From: Lachnospiraceae bacterium
GTDB lineage: Bacteria > Bacillota > Clostridia > Lachnospirales > Lachnospiraceae
Direction of reading: 5' to 3'
Length of the DNA: 9,260 nt
Assembly: GCA_009774375.1 (NCBI GenBank)
Contig: VSNO01000164.1
Coordinates: 1-9,260, forward strand
The notes beneath the pieces were generated by a model. That model did no database searches and was not told the DNA's origin. It saw only the letters and a list, made by a program, of their open reading frames with translations. Of this stretch, positions 1 to 7,080 are shown piece after piece. Numbering within the stretch: position 1 is the first letter of the stretch; each line of letters starts with the position of its first letter. The translations under genes were made by a program, and so were the position numbers.

Positions 1-86
1 ATAGTATATTTTATGTAACTATTTTAAAAGAAACTATCGGTAAATGCTTTCTGATACCCATAGGTATTATTTTTGGACCTGTACGC
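1..86. other. AT-rich sequence beyond the terminator, no gene seen
   Basis: This stretch is AT-rich and carries no convincing reading frame or ribosome binding site. A 5-bp hairpin (54-67) followed by TATTTTT on the plus strand is too weak to call. It is probably the spacer to a gene outside the window. Confidence 0.5.
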
Positions 87-130
87 AAAAATACACCTGG
101 CTCTCATGCGACATCAGCAGGTGTATTTTT
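87..130 (-). terminator. Rho-independent terminator of the three-gene operon (probably bidirectional)
   Basis: AAAAATACACCTG (87-99) and CAGGTGTATTTTT (118-130) are perfect 13-bp inverted repeats around an 18-nt loop. On the minus strand the stem ends in a T5 run, and the A-tract on the other side makes it work equally well for the plus strand. It starts 16 bp after the GTPase stop and closes the operon. Confidence 0.85.
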
Positions 131-141
131 ACTCTAATTTC

Positions 142-161
142 CTTTGTCAATTCTGACAAAG
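142..161. repeat. 8-bp inverted repeat across the GTPase stop codon
   Basis: CTTTGTCA and TGACAAAG form a perfect 8-bp stem with a 4-nt loop. It overlaps the last codons and stop of the GTPase gene and lies 11 bp from the terminator. No U-tract follows on either strand, so it is not itself a terminator; it may stabilise the mRNA 3' end. Confidence 0.4.
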
Positions 162-2864
162 CGCGGTCACCTGCCTTGCCAGGACATCCGTATTACGACG
201 GAGTTCATTCAGATGCATCTTATGTGAGACCTCCTCCTGAGACAACAGCACATCATAATAGTGATCATACAGATTATACAGCTGGCTGACCGGCTGTTCC
301 GCGTTTTGCGGCAGATCATCTCCGCGCAGTTTATCCCGGAATTTTTTCAGTATGTCATCACACACGACGTCCCTGCGGACCTTTTGATCCAGATCAAACG
401 CACTGCCGCTGACAACCGGGATCTTCTGATCCGGAGCCGGATCAGACGTCTTTCCGCTGGCTGAAGGGTGACTGTTCAAGATTTTATCCCAGCTGGAGTC
501 GTCCTTTTTATTTCCCTGCCCCGCAGGAGCCGGGTCAGGCATGTTCTGCAAAGTGCCTGCCACGCTTTCAAGCAGCGCCTTTTTCAGTTCGTCCGCTTTC
601 GCGGAAAGCTGTCTCACGAGCGCTGCAGCCTTGGCGCTCTCATCATTTTCCAGATCCGGATCCGAGAGCTGCGGCCCGAAGAGCTGCTCCGCTGTCAGGT
701 TCTTCGGTTCAAACTGTTCGATCACCTTCCCGACACTCCCGTCGATCAGACGCTCTGCCCTGATATCCTGCAGCAGCAGGTCTTCGAGCACATCCGCCAG
801 GAGCGCTCTCGCATCCCTTTTCAGCCAGCCGCAGATCTCATCCGCCCCCGGCACCACATCACTGCCCTCGGTGTCGAGGTCACTCATAATGCAGCGAAAA
901 CGGCCGCTTTCCCAGAGGATCTTTAAGAGCTCCTGTCTCTTATTCTCCACATATGTATCGATATCGCTTTTCAGAATATTGTACTGTCGTTTCACATCCT
1001 CCAGCATATGTGCGTACATGCACAAAAACGCTGCATAGCGGTTGTAAATATACCGCGGCCCCGTCGCGGACACATACTCGTACGCCGTGTTAAAATCGAC
1101 AGACCTGGTATCCAGGTTCAGATTCTCTACCAGTTTTTCCGTGATCGCATTTGCCCTGATCTTTAATGGCGTCTTGTTTTCATCCCGCGTCCCGGCCGTC
1201 AGCTCTTCCACCTCACCAAACAATTGCTGAAGGATCTTCTCGATATTCTTTTTCTTCTCCGAGGCGTTCTCATTTTCCGTGATACAGATCTGTCCCAGAC
1301 TTTCCGCGGTCTGTCGGATCGCAAGAATACTGCTGGAAATATCGGATCTCGCGTGCTCTGCCCGATTCAGATATTCCCTGTGTGTCTCCTCCACGCTGTT
1401 GGACAGGTTTACCAGCATGTCCACCAGCATTTTGGACTGCACCTCCTCCCACTCCCCAACATCGGAGACATAGACCCTCTTACAGTCTCCAGCATAGTAT
1501 TTGTATGCATTGTCTATGTCAAGCGACAGGTCTGAAGGAATGGTCATATTGTTGTTATAACAGTTATAAACCAGATACAAAAACTGGTTTGGCACCTTCT
1601 TCTGCTCCCTGACAAACCGGATACTGTCACCGATAGCCCATCCCCCATGGGACAGAGGCTGCGGCCTTTCCAGCAGGATCATGGCATCGCTGTTCTGCAT
1701 CAATATCCGCATCTGGTCCTCATTGCTGATCGCGTCATCATTCGCACCCACACTGTCGATCAGCTCCAGGCCGGCGATCTCCCCGCAGAGGTTTCCCCTG
1801 ATCTCAACCACCTGCACACTGCAATATGTCGTATAGCGCTTTGCGCCTGGTTCCATGCCCGGATCATATTTGCAGACAAAATTCTTCACCAGTTCAAATT
1901 CGTGCTCCGGTGGTATTTGTATGCTATAACCTGTGCCTTCTTCCCAGCTTTTCATGAGATCACTCATGCTGAAATAGTTCTTAGCCGCCCCAAGATCCAT
2001 TCTGTCTTCCGAGTAATCCTGATTTTTTGAAAAATGTACAAAAGAACAGAAATCGTGCACCGATTCCGCGTCCCGCTCGTCCTTGTACTGGATATTGCAG
2101 AGATCCTTAAATTCCTCTGACTGATAATATCTGCTTAAGAGGGCGATCGCATCGGATTCGTTTGTGAGTTTTTCCTGAAGGCCGCACAGCTCTGTAAACC
2201 GGCCAGCGGCGTCTAAGCTTTCCAGCACCTTGCGCATACGGCGGACAGACTGCCTGCAGTCGTTTAAAAATGTCAGCTTATCCTTAAACCGCGCCAGTAC
2301 CATAACGCCTTCGGTATCGTTGTCATAGATCAGAACCGTGCGTGTGCCCGTACATGATTTATGCGCACCCGCACTGGGAAACAGATTTTCCTTCACCGCG
2401 TCGCTCATACCGCCGCCCAGTGCTGAGTGCAGAAATGTACTCTTGCCTGTATTAATGACTCCAACTACCGGCACACGGATATACTTGCGCTCCATGACTC
2501 CCTGGGCCTCCTCCAGCGTGCTGAGGTTTCTGGCCAGAGAGTCCCTTTCTTTTACGAGCCGTTTCCGGCAGGACTCGATCGCATCCTGGTCATTGTGTTC
2601 CAGACCCGTGCCGCTGCCCGCCACCTGTGCCAGCTCCTTTGCACTGAGGATCAGTTCCTGCAACGGATCCATGAGCCCGGCCGTCCTGGATATGACACTG
2701 CCCAGCTTTTCTGACTGCTTCGCCCGCGATGTCAGGACCGCCTCTATCGCGTCCGTCACACTTTCATGCCTGAAACTGCTCTCTGGATCATACGTGCAGC
2801 AAAATCCATACTCGCGGCATTTCTTTATGATATTGCCATCATCTTCCATAAAACTATGCGCCAT
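147..2864 (-). CDS. Dynamin-like large GTPase
   Basis: The product is 905 aa. Residues 1-125 are helical and partly coiled coil. The G domain starts at about 130: G1 P-loop GVINTGKST (135-143, nt 2462 downward), switch I threonines in SCTGTRTVL (170-178), and G3 DSVG (370-373) after a hydrophobic strand GLELI. No N/TKxD G4 is seen; the strand FLYLVYNCYNNN (428-439) occupies the expected place. G2 and G3 are about 195 residues apart, much more than in ordinary dynamins, so an insertion sits near residues 190-345. Residues 500-770 are helix-rich, compatible with a stalk. A Pro/Ser/Asp/Lys-rich linker (about 775-818) leads to a helical C-terminal region. The ATG at 2864 follows AGAGGG, which overlaps the Hsp70 stop. 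Bacterial dynamin-like proteins remodel membranes, and several serve in membrane stress or phage defence; no clear transmembrane helix is seen here. Dynamin-like is the best family call; SrfC-type virulence-factor GTPases are an alternative. Confidence 0.85.
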   Translation of the reverse strand: MAHSFMEDDGNIIKKCREYGFCCTYDPESSFRHESVTDAIEAVLTSRAKQSEKLGSVISRTAGLMDPLQELILSAKELAQVAGSGTGLEHNDQDAIESCRKRLVKERDSLARNLSTLEEAQGVMERKYIRVPVVGVINTGKSTFLHSALGGGMSDAVKENLFPSAGAHKSCTGTRTVLIYDNDTEGVMVLARFKDKLTFLNDCRQSVRRMRKVLESLDAAGRFTELCGLQEKLTNESDAIALLSRYYQSEEFKDLCNIQYKDERDAESVHDFCSFVHFSKNQDYSEDRMDLGAAKNYFSMSDLMKSWEEGTGYSIQIPPEHEFELVKNFVCKYDPGMEPGAKRYTTYCSVQVVEIRGNLCGEIAGLELIDSVGANDDAISNEDQMRILMQNSDAMILLERPQPLSHGGWAIGDSIRFVREQKKVPNQFLYLVYNCYNNNMTIPSDLSLDIDNAYKYYAGDCKRVYVSDVGEWEEVQSKMLVDMLVNLSNSVEETHREYLNRAEHARSDISSSILAIRQTAESLGQICITENENASEKKKNIEKILQQLFGEVEELTAGTRDENKTPLKIRANAITEKLVENLNLDTRSVDFNTAYEYVSATGPRYIYNRYAAFLCMYAHMLEDVKRQYNILKSDIDTYVENKRQELLKILWESGRFRCIMSDLDTEGSDVVPGADEICGWLKRDARALLADVLEDLLLQDIRAERLIDGSVGKVIEQFEPKNLTAEQLFGPQLSDPDLENDESAKAAALVRQLSAKADELKKALLESVAGTLQNMPDPAPAGQGNKKDDSSWDKILNSHPSASGKTSDPAPDQKIPVVSGSAFDLDQKVRRDVVCDDILKKFRDKLRGDDLPQNAEQPVSQLYNLYDHYYDVLLSQEEVSHKMHLNELRRNTDVLARQVTALCQN

Positions 2865-2875
2865 ATCCCGTCCCT

Positions 2876-5623
2876 CTATCCTTTCTTCTTAAAATCCGGT
2901 GTCTTCCTGAATCTTCCTGTCTGCAGATCGACAACGAGCTCCTCCTCAGGATCATGTTTCTCAGGATCATCGCCCGAAACAGCAAAGATACTGATCTCTG
3001 TCTGGCTGTCCGCCCTGACAAAACAGGTCATGTCTTCCAGTGCCGGAATCTGCTGCCCGTTCAGCATGATCGTCTTCACCCCGGTCAGCACACCGCCCTT
3101 TGGGATCATCCTGGTATAATACAGATCGCAGACAGCGGAAGCGGCAAAAGGAACACTCTCCCCGATCGCCAGTCTGTCACCGTGCGCACCGCTTAACACA
3201 TCGACGCCGAAAAAGCTTCTCGTCCCCAAATAGTACGAAAGACTGTTTTTCACACTGATATCTTCGATCTCAACCAGTTCCCCATATAACGCCAGCCCGT
3301 ATGCGACTCCGGTCTTGCCGTCAAGATCCCCAAGTCTGGAAATGCTGCTCTCCATTCTCCCGATCTGATCTTCATCCCACAAAGCTGACGGGATGTGTTT
3401 TACAAATTCGGGTGATCCCATCGGATCACACAGACATACATTTTCTATATAACGGTGGTCCAGCTCCTCGCGGATGTAGCGGTCAAACACCACCCTGACC
3501 CACTTGGACCGGCAGGAGTTTCCTGCGAGGAATACGCACAGCTGCGGCACTTCTTTTTTCCCCTGCTCCTCCAGGATCTGATAACAGGTATTAAAAAATG
3601 CCGATACGCCTTCATCGATACGGCTCAATATCAATTTCTCCAATGATCTGCGCGAAAGCTTGAGCTCCGTCGCAACGGGATGACTGCCATCCCCCCTCTC
3701 AGGGATCAGTCCAGATACAAGGATCTCAAATTCGCCGCTTTCCTGATCACGATCGTCCGGCCTCTCCCAGATCGGAGCCCGGAGCTGATCCACCAGGCAT
3801 TCCAGATTATTCTGGGCCTCAAAGGAAGCGGCGAAAAAGTCTTCATTTCCGCCTTCATAGCAGCGGGGACGGGAAATTTTGAACCCATGATCCCTGAACC
3901 ACGCCCTCTGATCCATGCACACCTGTACTGCCAGAAGTTCCAGGAGATTCTCGCCGCCCAGAAACGGATCGCCGCCGTCGCCCAGCATCCAGATCTTATA
4001 TTTTTTCCTGTGCAGCTTATGATCTTCCTCCAGTCCCCAAATCCCGTAATTAAAATCGCAGGTTCCGCCGCCAAAGTCAAAGATCCCATAGAAAAAATAG
4101 TCCTGACACTGTGCCGGCATCCCCATGCATGCCAGCGCGCACACTGCATAAGCCGCCGGTTCGGTGCAGGTACAGTCGACAATGAAATCCTCCATCCTTT
4201 TGCTGTTCACAATACTGGATGGAAGTGATTTCATAAGTCCGCGCCGGAAACTCTCGTTCATCTTACGCCGGATATGTTCCCTGCATGTCACCGAAAAGGA
4301 CAGACGGTAACGCATAAATATTTTATTATCCTGATTATTGTTGATATACAAGCCCAGATAATAGGCATACAGCTCAATCGGATCTATCCTGTTATTGTCA
4401 GAGGCATATTCGCTGAGTACGATCGGTTTGTCAGGCGCTCCCTTTTGCCGCAGTATGGTATCCTTTGACCCCGGATCCATCATCCATTGCTTCAGGCCGC
4501 GAAAAATTCCCAATGCCGAATCCGAGCTTCCCCCCTCATGTGCCGAACCATCGATCGACAACATTTCCCAACAGGTCTCAGGTCTGCCGCACTCTGATTC
4601 ATATGCTTCCAGAAACTTCTCAAGGCTGCAGAATTTTAATACAGTAGGATACAGTGAGTCGCCCTCCGTATGCTCATTTTTGGATTTCAGCGTATAATAG
4701 CTGTTCGGCTGGTCGCTGATCACCACCACTGTATTTTTTGTGCCAAAGTCTATGGAAACCATACCGCCCTTCACGATATTTACCAGGGGCTCATCCGCGA
4801 TGAGCCACTCCCCCTCCGGAAATACGCATCGGATCTTACCAGGACTGGCCTGTGCATTCTCGAAGACCTCCCAGCATCGTCCATCGTTAAATACCCCCTC
4901 CGACAGGCAGTAATACTTACTGCCCAGACGTGTCAGATCAGCCTCCCGCCAGTGCTTTTTCAGTTTTTGATATTGTTCCATGGTGAGATCGACCGTCTCC
5001 GCCCCTGGCAGATCCTGCAGCCAGGCTAAAATCTCCTCAGCATTCGGGACTAACCCATATTCCCGGCACAGCCTAACCCAGCTGTCCAGAAAATCCTCCC
5101 CGCCCGCAAGGGGATAGCACCATACCGGCAGTGGAAATCCCTTAAAGCTTCCCGGGCGCCAGCAGATTATCTTATAATACTTCCAATCCGCCCCCTCCCG
5201 GAATAACAGATAATCGACCAGTCGCAAAAAGGAAAAGGACGGCTCCTTTACCGTTCCATTCGATCTTAAAAACTGGTTGAGATATGTATGCAGCCGCGCA
5301 GTCTGGTCGTTTGACGCAGAAAGATACTTTTGCTCCGTCTGGCCAGGCATCAAATGACGCCATTCGTCATATATCTTCTTTTTTAGCGCATTATCCCCGG
5401 CCGGGATAATGACCCCCTCACCCGTAAAATAATAGGCAGCCGGACTGCTCATATCCGATTCCTCATAAAGCGGAAAATAAGGGCTTTCGCAGAGCTCTTT
5501 TGCCACATGTGCAGCCGCCCTCCTTTGTTCCTTCATATCTTCGCTATAAACAGCCGATGCATCCGGGATCCCGATACGCTCCATCTGTTTTGAAGTCAGA
5601 TACGCTTCTCTCACTACTGGCAT
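2876..5623 (-). CDS. Hsp70/actin-family ATPase with long N-terminal extension
   Basis: The product is 915 aa from the ATG at 5623. Residues 1 to about 282 are an N-terminal extension I cannot assign. An Hsp70-type nucleotide-binding domain then follows in the canonical order: phosphate-1 SIDFGTKNTVVV (Asp292), FRGLKQWM, whose Lys378 may stand for the DnaK catalytic lysine, connect-1 TEPAAYAV (Glu488), phosphate-2 IFDFGGGTCDF (Asp516, Thr521), GDPFLGGENLLELL (around 550-562), the adenosine segment VFLAGNSCRS (near 701), and connect-2 GVAYGLALYG (772-781). The ATPase core therefore looks intact. The remaining ~130 residues include TEISIFAVSGDD and a Pro/Gly-rich strand pattern reminiscent of a short substrate-binding beta subdomain; no helical lid is visible. 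It is 2 bp from the coiled-coil gene and 11 bp from the GTPase gene, implying one transcript and one complex. Likely role (inference): an ATP-driven chaperone or assembly factor for the GTPase. It is too divergent and too large for housekeeping DnaK; SrfB-type proteins are an alternative assignment. Confidence 0.88.
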   Translation of the reverse strand: MPVVREAYLTSKQMERIGIPDASAVYSEDMKEQRRAAAHVAKELCESPYFPLYEESDMSSPAAYYFTGEGVIIPAGDNALKKKIYDEWRHLMPGQTEQKYLSASNDQTARLHTYLNQFLRSNGTVKEPSFSFLRLVDYLLFREGADWKYYKIICWRPGSFKGFPLPVWCYPLAGGEDFLDSWVRLCREYGLVPNAEEILAWLQDLPGAETVDLTMEQYQKLKKHWREADLTRLGSKYYCLSEGVFNDGRCWEVFENAQASPGKIRCVFPEGEWLIADEPLVNIVKGGMVSIDFGTKNTVVVISDQPNSYYTLKSKNEHTEGDSLYPTVLKFCSLEKFLEAYESECGRPETCWEMLSIDGSAHEGGSSDSALGIFRGLKQWMMDPGSKDTILRQKGAPDKPIVLSEYASDNNRIDPIELYAYYLGLYINNNQDNKIFMRYRLSFSVTCREHIRRKMNESFRRGLMKSLPSSIVNSKRMEDFIVDCTCTEPAAYAVCALACMGMPAQCQDYFFYGIFDFGGGTCDFNYGIWGLEEDHKLHRKKYKIWMLGDGGDPFLGGENLLELLAVQVCMDQRAWFRDHGFKISRPRCYEGGNEDFFAASFEAQNNLECLVDQLRAPIWERPDDRDQESGEFEILVSGLIPERGDGSHPVATELKLSRRSLEKLILSRIDEGVSAFFNTCYQILEEQGKKEVPQLCVFLAGNSCRSKWVRVVFDRYIREELDHRYIENVCLCDPMGSPEFVKHIPSALWDEDQIGRMESSISRLGDLDGKTGVAYGLALYGELVEIEDISVKNSLSYYLGTRSFFGVDVLSGAHGDRLAIGESVPFAASAVCDLYYTRMIPKGGVLTGVKTIMLNGQQIPALEDMTCFVRADSQTEISIFAVSGDDPEKHDPEEELVVDLQTGRFRKTPDFKKKG

Positions 5624-5625
5624 AA

Positions 5626-6825
5626 TTACTCCCCTTCCACATAAGAACAATATATTTTATTATTCTTTTCATCCCGGAATCCCTGCAGCCACACTCTCAC
5701 TATCGTTCCATACATTCCTCCGTTTCCATCAATATACTTGCACATATAATGATCAAACTGGTCTCCCGCCTTGCGGTCAAGGCGGATCAGCTTTTCTTCT
5801 TTAAAGTACTCGCTTCCAAAATCAAACACTGCTGACAGCAGATCATCGGAAACACGGAGCGCTTCCCGCATGGCTTCGCCCGACATCTGCCCATTGTGAC
5901 TGTACATCGCCATAAAAGCCTGTACGGACAGATAATACGAGATCGGAAAGGACGGCTTCAATACTTTGGGCAGAAAACTGTCAAAATGATCCGTCGGAAC
6001 CACATTCTGCAGGCGTTCAAACAATTCTTCCGGAAGTTCATCCCGCTTCTCCATCATACTGTTATATGCCTGATACAGTTTCATGACAATGGGCATTCTT
6101 TGTTCCTGCACTGCATATTGCTGCACTTTCTGGTCAAGAACGTTTGCTTTACTGGTTTCTGTTTGCAGCTGGTCTCTCAGATCCTGCATTTCCCGCTCTC
6201 TTTGTTCCTTTTCCGCCAGTTCTTTATCCAGATCTCTCTGCAGGATCTCTGCATGCTGCCTCTCCGCCGCAAGTTCATTTTGGAGCCGCTCCATGGCGGA
6301 CTCCGCCTTTTCTTTATCGTTTCTGGCATCTGTGTAATATTGACTGTACTCCTTCCGGATCTGGCTGCACTTCTCCTCCAACAGCTGACAGTTCTTTTCC
6401 TTTGCGGAAATCACATCCTCAAGTTCCTGGATCTGCCGCAGGCTGTTCTCCTGTCTCTGAGCCATATCAGCCTGCCTCGTCCGGAGTGTACCGTTGACCG
6501 CCTGAAGCTCCGCATACTCCTGCCGCAGCTTTTCGCATCCACATTCCAGTTCCTTCTCTCTCTTCTCCCTTTCACCCAGCTCTTTGACCTGATCCTCCAG
6601 AGCCGCATCCCGCTCATTCAATGCCGCCGCAACAGCGCGGTACGCTTCCTGCAGCCTCCGGGCAGCACTGTCTTTCTTTCTTAAGATCTCACCGATCTCG
6701 CCGATCTTTCCCGCTAATTCATCGCCTGCTTTAAACAACATTCCGTCCATCTCCAAAAGCTCTTCGCCTGTGAGAAAAGCGCTGTCTTTTTTTGAAATGC
6801 ACTCCTGATCATCCGTATGATACAT
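5626..6825 (-). CDS. Coiled-coil protein with GrpE-like C-terminal domain (putative exchange factor for the Hsp70-like protein)
   Basis: The product is 399 aa from the ATG at 6825; 5' extensions in the same frame are disfavoured because they lack a ribosome binding site. Residues about 35-240 are a long, Glu/Lys/Gln/Arg-rich region with heptad character, so an extended dimeric coiled coil is expected. Residues about 245-399 look globular. Near the end, KAGDQFDHY followed about 15 residues later by YGTIVRVWLQGF resembles the end of GrpE, where a G-x-x-F-D segment precedes a GTVVEVLQ-G-Y strand pair of the beta domain. GrpE proteins are also coiled coil plus C-terminal beta domain and act as nucleotide exchange factors for Hsp70, and the next gene, 2 bp away, is an Hsp70 homologue. 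The GrpE relation rests on short motif resemblance read by eye and is tentative. The coiled coil is longer than in ordinary GrpE. No signal peptide or membrane segment is seen, so it is probably cytoplasmic. By size and position it could instead correspond to SrfA of srfABC-type operons. Confidence 0.75.
   Translation of the reverse strand: MYHTDDQECISKKDSAFLTGEELLEMDGMLFKAGDELAGKIGEIGEILRKKDSAARRLQEAYRAVAAALNERDAALEDQVKELGEREKREKELECGCEKLRQEYAELQAVNGTLRTRQADMAQRQENSLRQIQELEDVISAKEKNCQLLEEKCSQIRKEYSQYYTDARNDKEKAESAMERLQNELAAERQHAEILQRDLDKELAEKEQREREMQDLRDQLQTETSKANVLDQKVQQYAVQEQRMPIVMKLYQAYNSMMEKRDELPEELFERLQNVVPTDHFDSFLPKVLKPSFPISYYLSVQAFMAMYSHNGQMSGEAMREALRVSDDLLSAVFDFGSEYFKEEKLIRLDRKAGDQFDHYMCKYIDGNGGMYGTIVRVWLQGFRDEKNNKIYCSYVEGE
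5629..5636 (-). promoter_or_regulatory. Strong ribosome binding site for the Hsp70-like gene
   Basis: AAGGGGAG sits 5 nt before the ATG at 5623 and overlaps the last codons of the upstream gene. It favours 5623 over the TTG at 5650, which would add nine residues and overlap the upstream gene. Confidence 0.7.
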
Positions 6826-6831
6826 CGCCGT

Positions 6832-6837
6832 TTCCTT
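6832..6837 (-). promoter_or_regulatory. Ribosome binding site that sets the start of the coiled-coil gene
   Basis: AAGGAA lies 6-7 nt upstream of the ATG at 6825. The in-frame upstream candidates (ATG at 6873, TTG at 6891) have no comparable purine-rich sequence before them, so 6825 is preferred. Confidence 0.6.
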
Positions 6838-6940
6838 TCTTTTACCTCGTCTGGCAAATTGATTTTTGTCCATCCAAACACGCGCTGCCAATATGCGTTA
6901 CATTTTATTTCTCGTCATTTTTTATAAATATACTATCATC

Positions 6941-6969
6941 AGCATATCATTCTCCGTCTATATGAACAA
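6941..6969 (-). promoter_or_regulatory. Probable extended -10 promoter for the three-gene operon
   Basis: On the minus strand, TTGTTC (6969-6964) is followed by a 17-nt spacer and TATGCT (6946-6941), with the extended element TGa immediately before the -10 box. Initiation would fall near 6934, giving a leader of roughly 110 nt before the ATG at 6825. The -35 matches consensus at three positions and the -10 at four; spacing and the TG element make it the best candidate in the 255-bp spacer. A TTGACG at 7031-7026 is a better -35 box but lacks a good -10 at the right distance. Confidence 0.45.
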
Positions 6970-6977
6970 GAGACAGA

Positions 6978-6987
6978 ATTGGCCAAT
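6978..6987. repeat. 10-bp palindrome upstream of the operon promoter
   Basis: ATTGGCCAAT is a perfect 10-bp palindrome ending 8 bp upstream of the proposed -35 box. The octamer ATATTGGC overlaps it on the minus strand (6989-6982) and recurs in the leader at 6894-6887. The placement would suit an operator or activator site, but a 10-bp palindrome can occur by chance. Confidence 0.3.
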
Positions 6988-7034
6988 ATCGCTTTTTGTT
7001 AAAAAGACCACCATTCATGTTTCCCCGTCAAATT

Positions 7035-7048
7035 CCTCATCAATGAGG
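7035..7048 (-). other. Small hairpin downstream of the HNH gene
   Basis: The stem CCTCA/TGAGG closes on a 4-nt loop about 33 nt after the HNH stop codon. On the minus strand it is followed by AATTTG rather than a U-tract, so it is at best a weak terminator or an mRNA 3'-end structure. Readthrough into the next operon is possible. Confidence 0.25.
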
Positions 7049-7080
7049 GCTTAATAACCAAAAGCCATTATTTCATAACA

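Noticed and set aside
54..67. Plus-strand hairpin ATACC-CATA-GGTAT followed by TATTTTT
   Set aside because: A 5-bp stem with low GC is too weak to call as a terminator.
541..1038. 165-codon plus-strand reading frame rich in Ser
   Set aside because: It is antisense to the GTPase stalk and linker; the Ser-rich composition is a frame artefact.
3680..4228. 182-codon plus-strand reading frame
   Set aside because: It lies wholly opposite the Hsp70 core containing the phosphate-2 motif and shows no domain of its own.
5896..6684. 262-codon plus-strand reading frame antisense to the coiled-coil gene
   Set aside because: It is Leu/Phe/Ser-rich low-complexity translation expected opposite a Glu/Lys/Gln-rich coiled coil, and the minus-strand gene has the ribosome binding site and a coherent protein.
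6898..6918. Six-codon leader reading frame on the minus strand before the coiled-coil gene
   Set aside because: It has no ribosome binding site and no codon bias suggestive of an attenuator; chance is the simpler explanation.
1..6936. 11-bp ATAGTATATTT at the left edge (1-11) and inverted at 6936-6926, flanking the three-gene operon
   Set aside because: The match is short and entirely AT-rich apart from one base, and the left copy abuts the window edge, so it is not evidence for mobile-element ends.
7048..7066. GGCTT/AAGCC inverted repeat after the HNH gene
   Set aside because: A 5-bp stem with a 9-nt loop competes with the neighbouring hairpin and has no U-tract on the minus strand.
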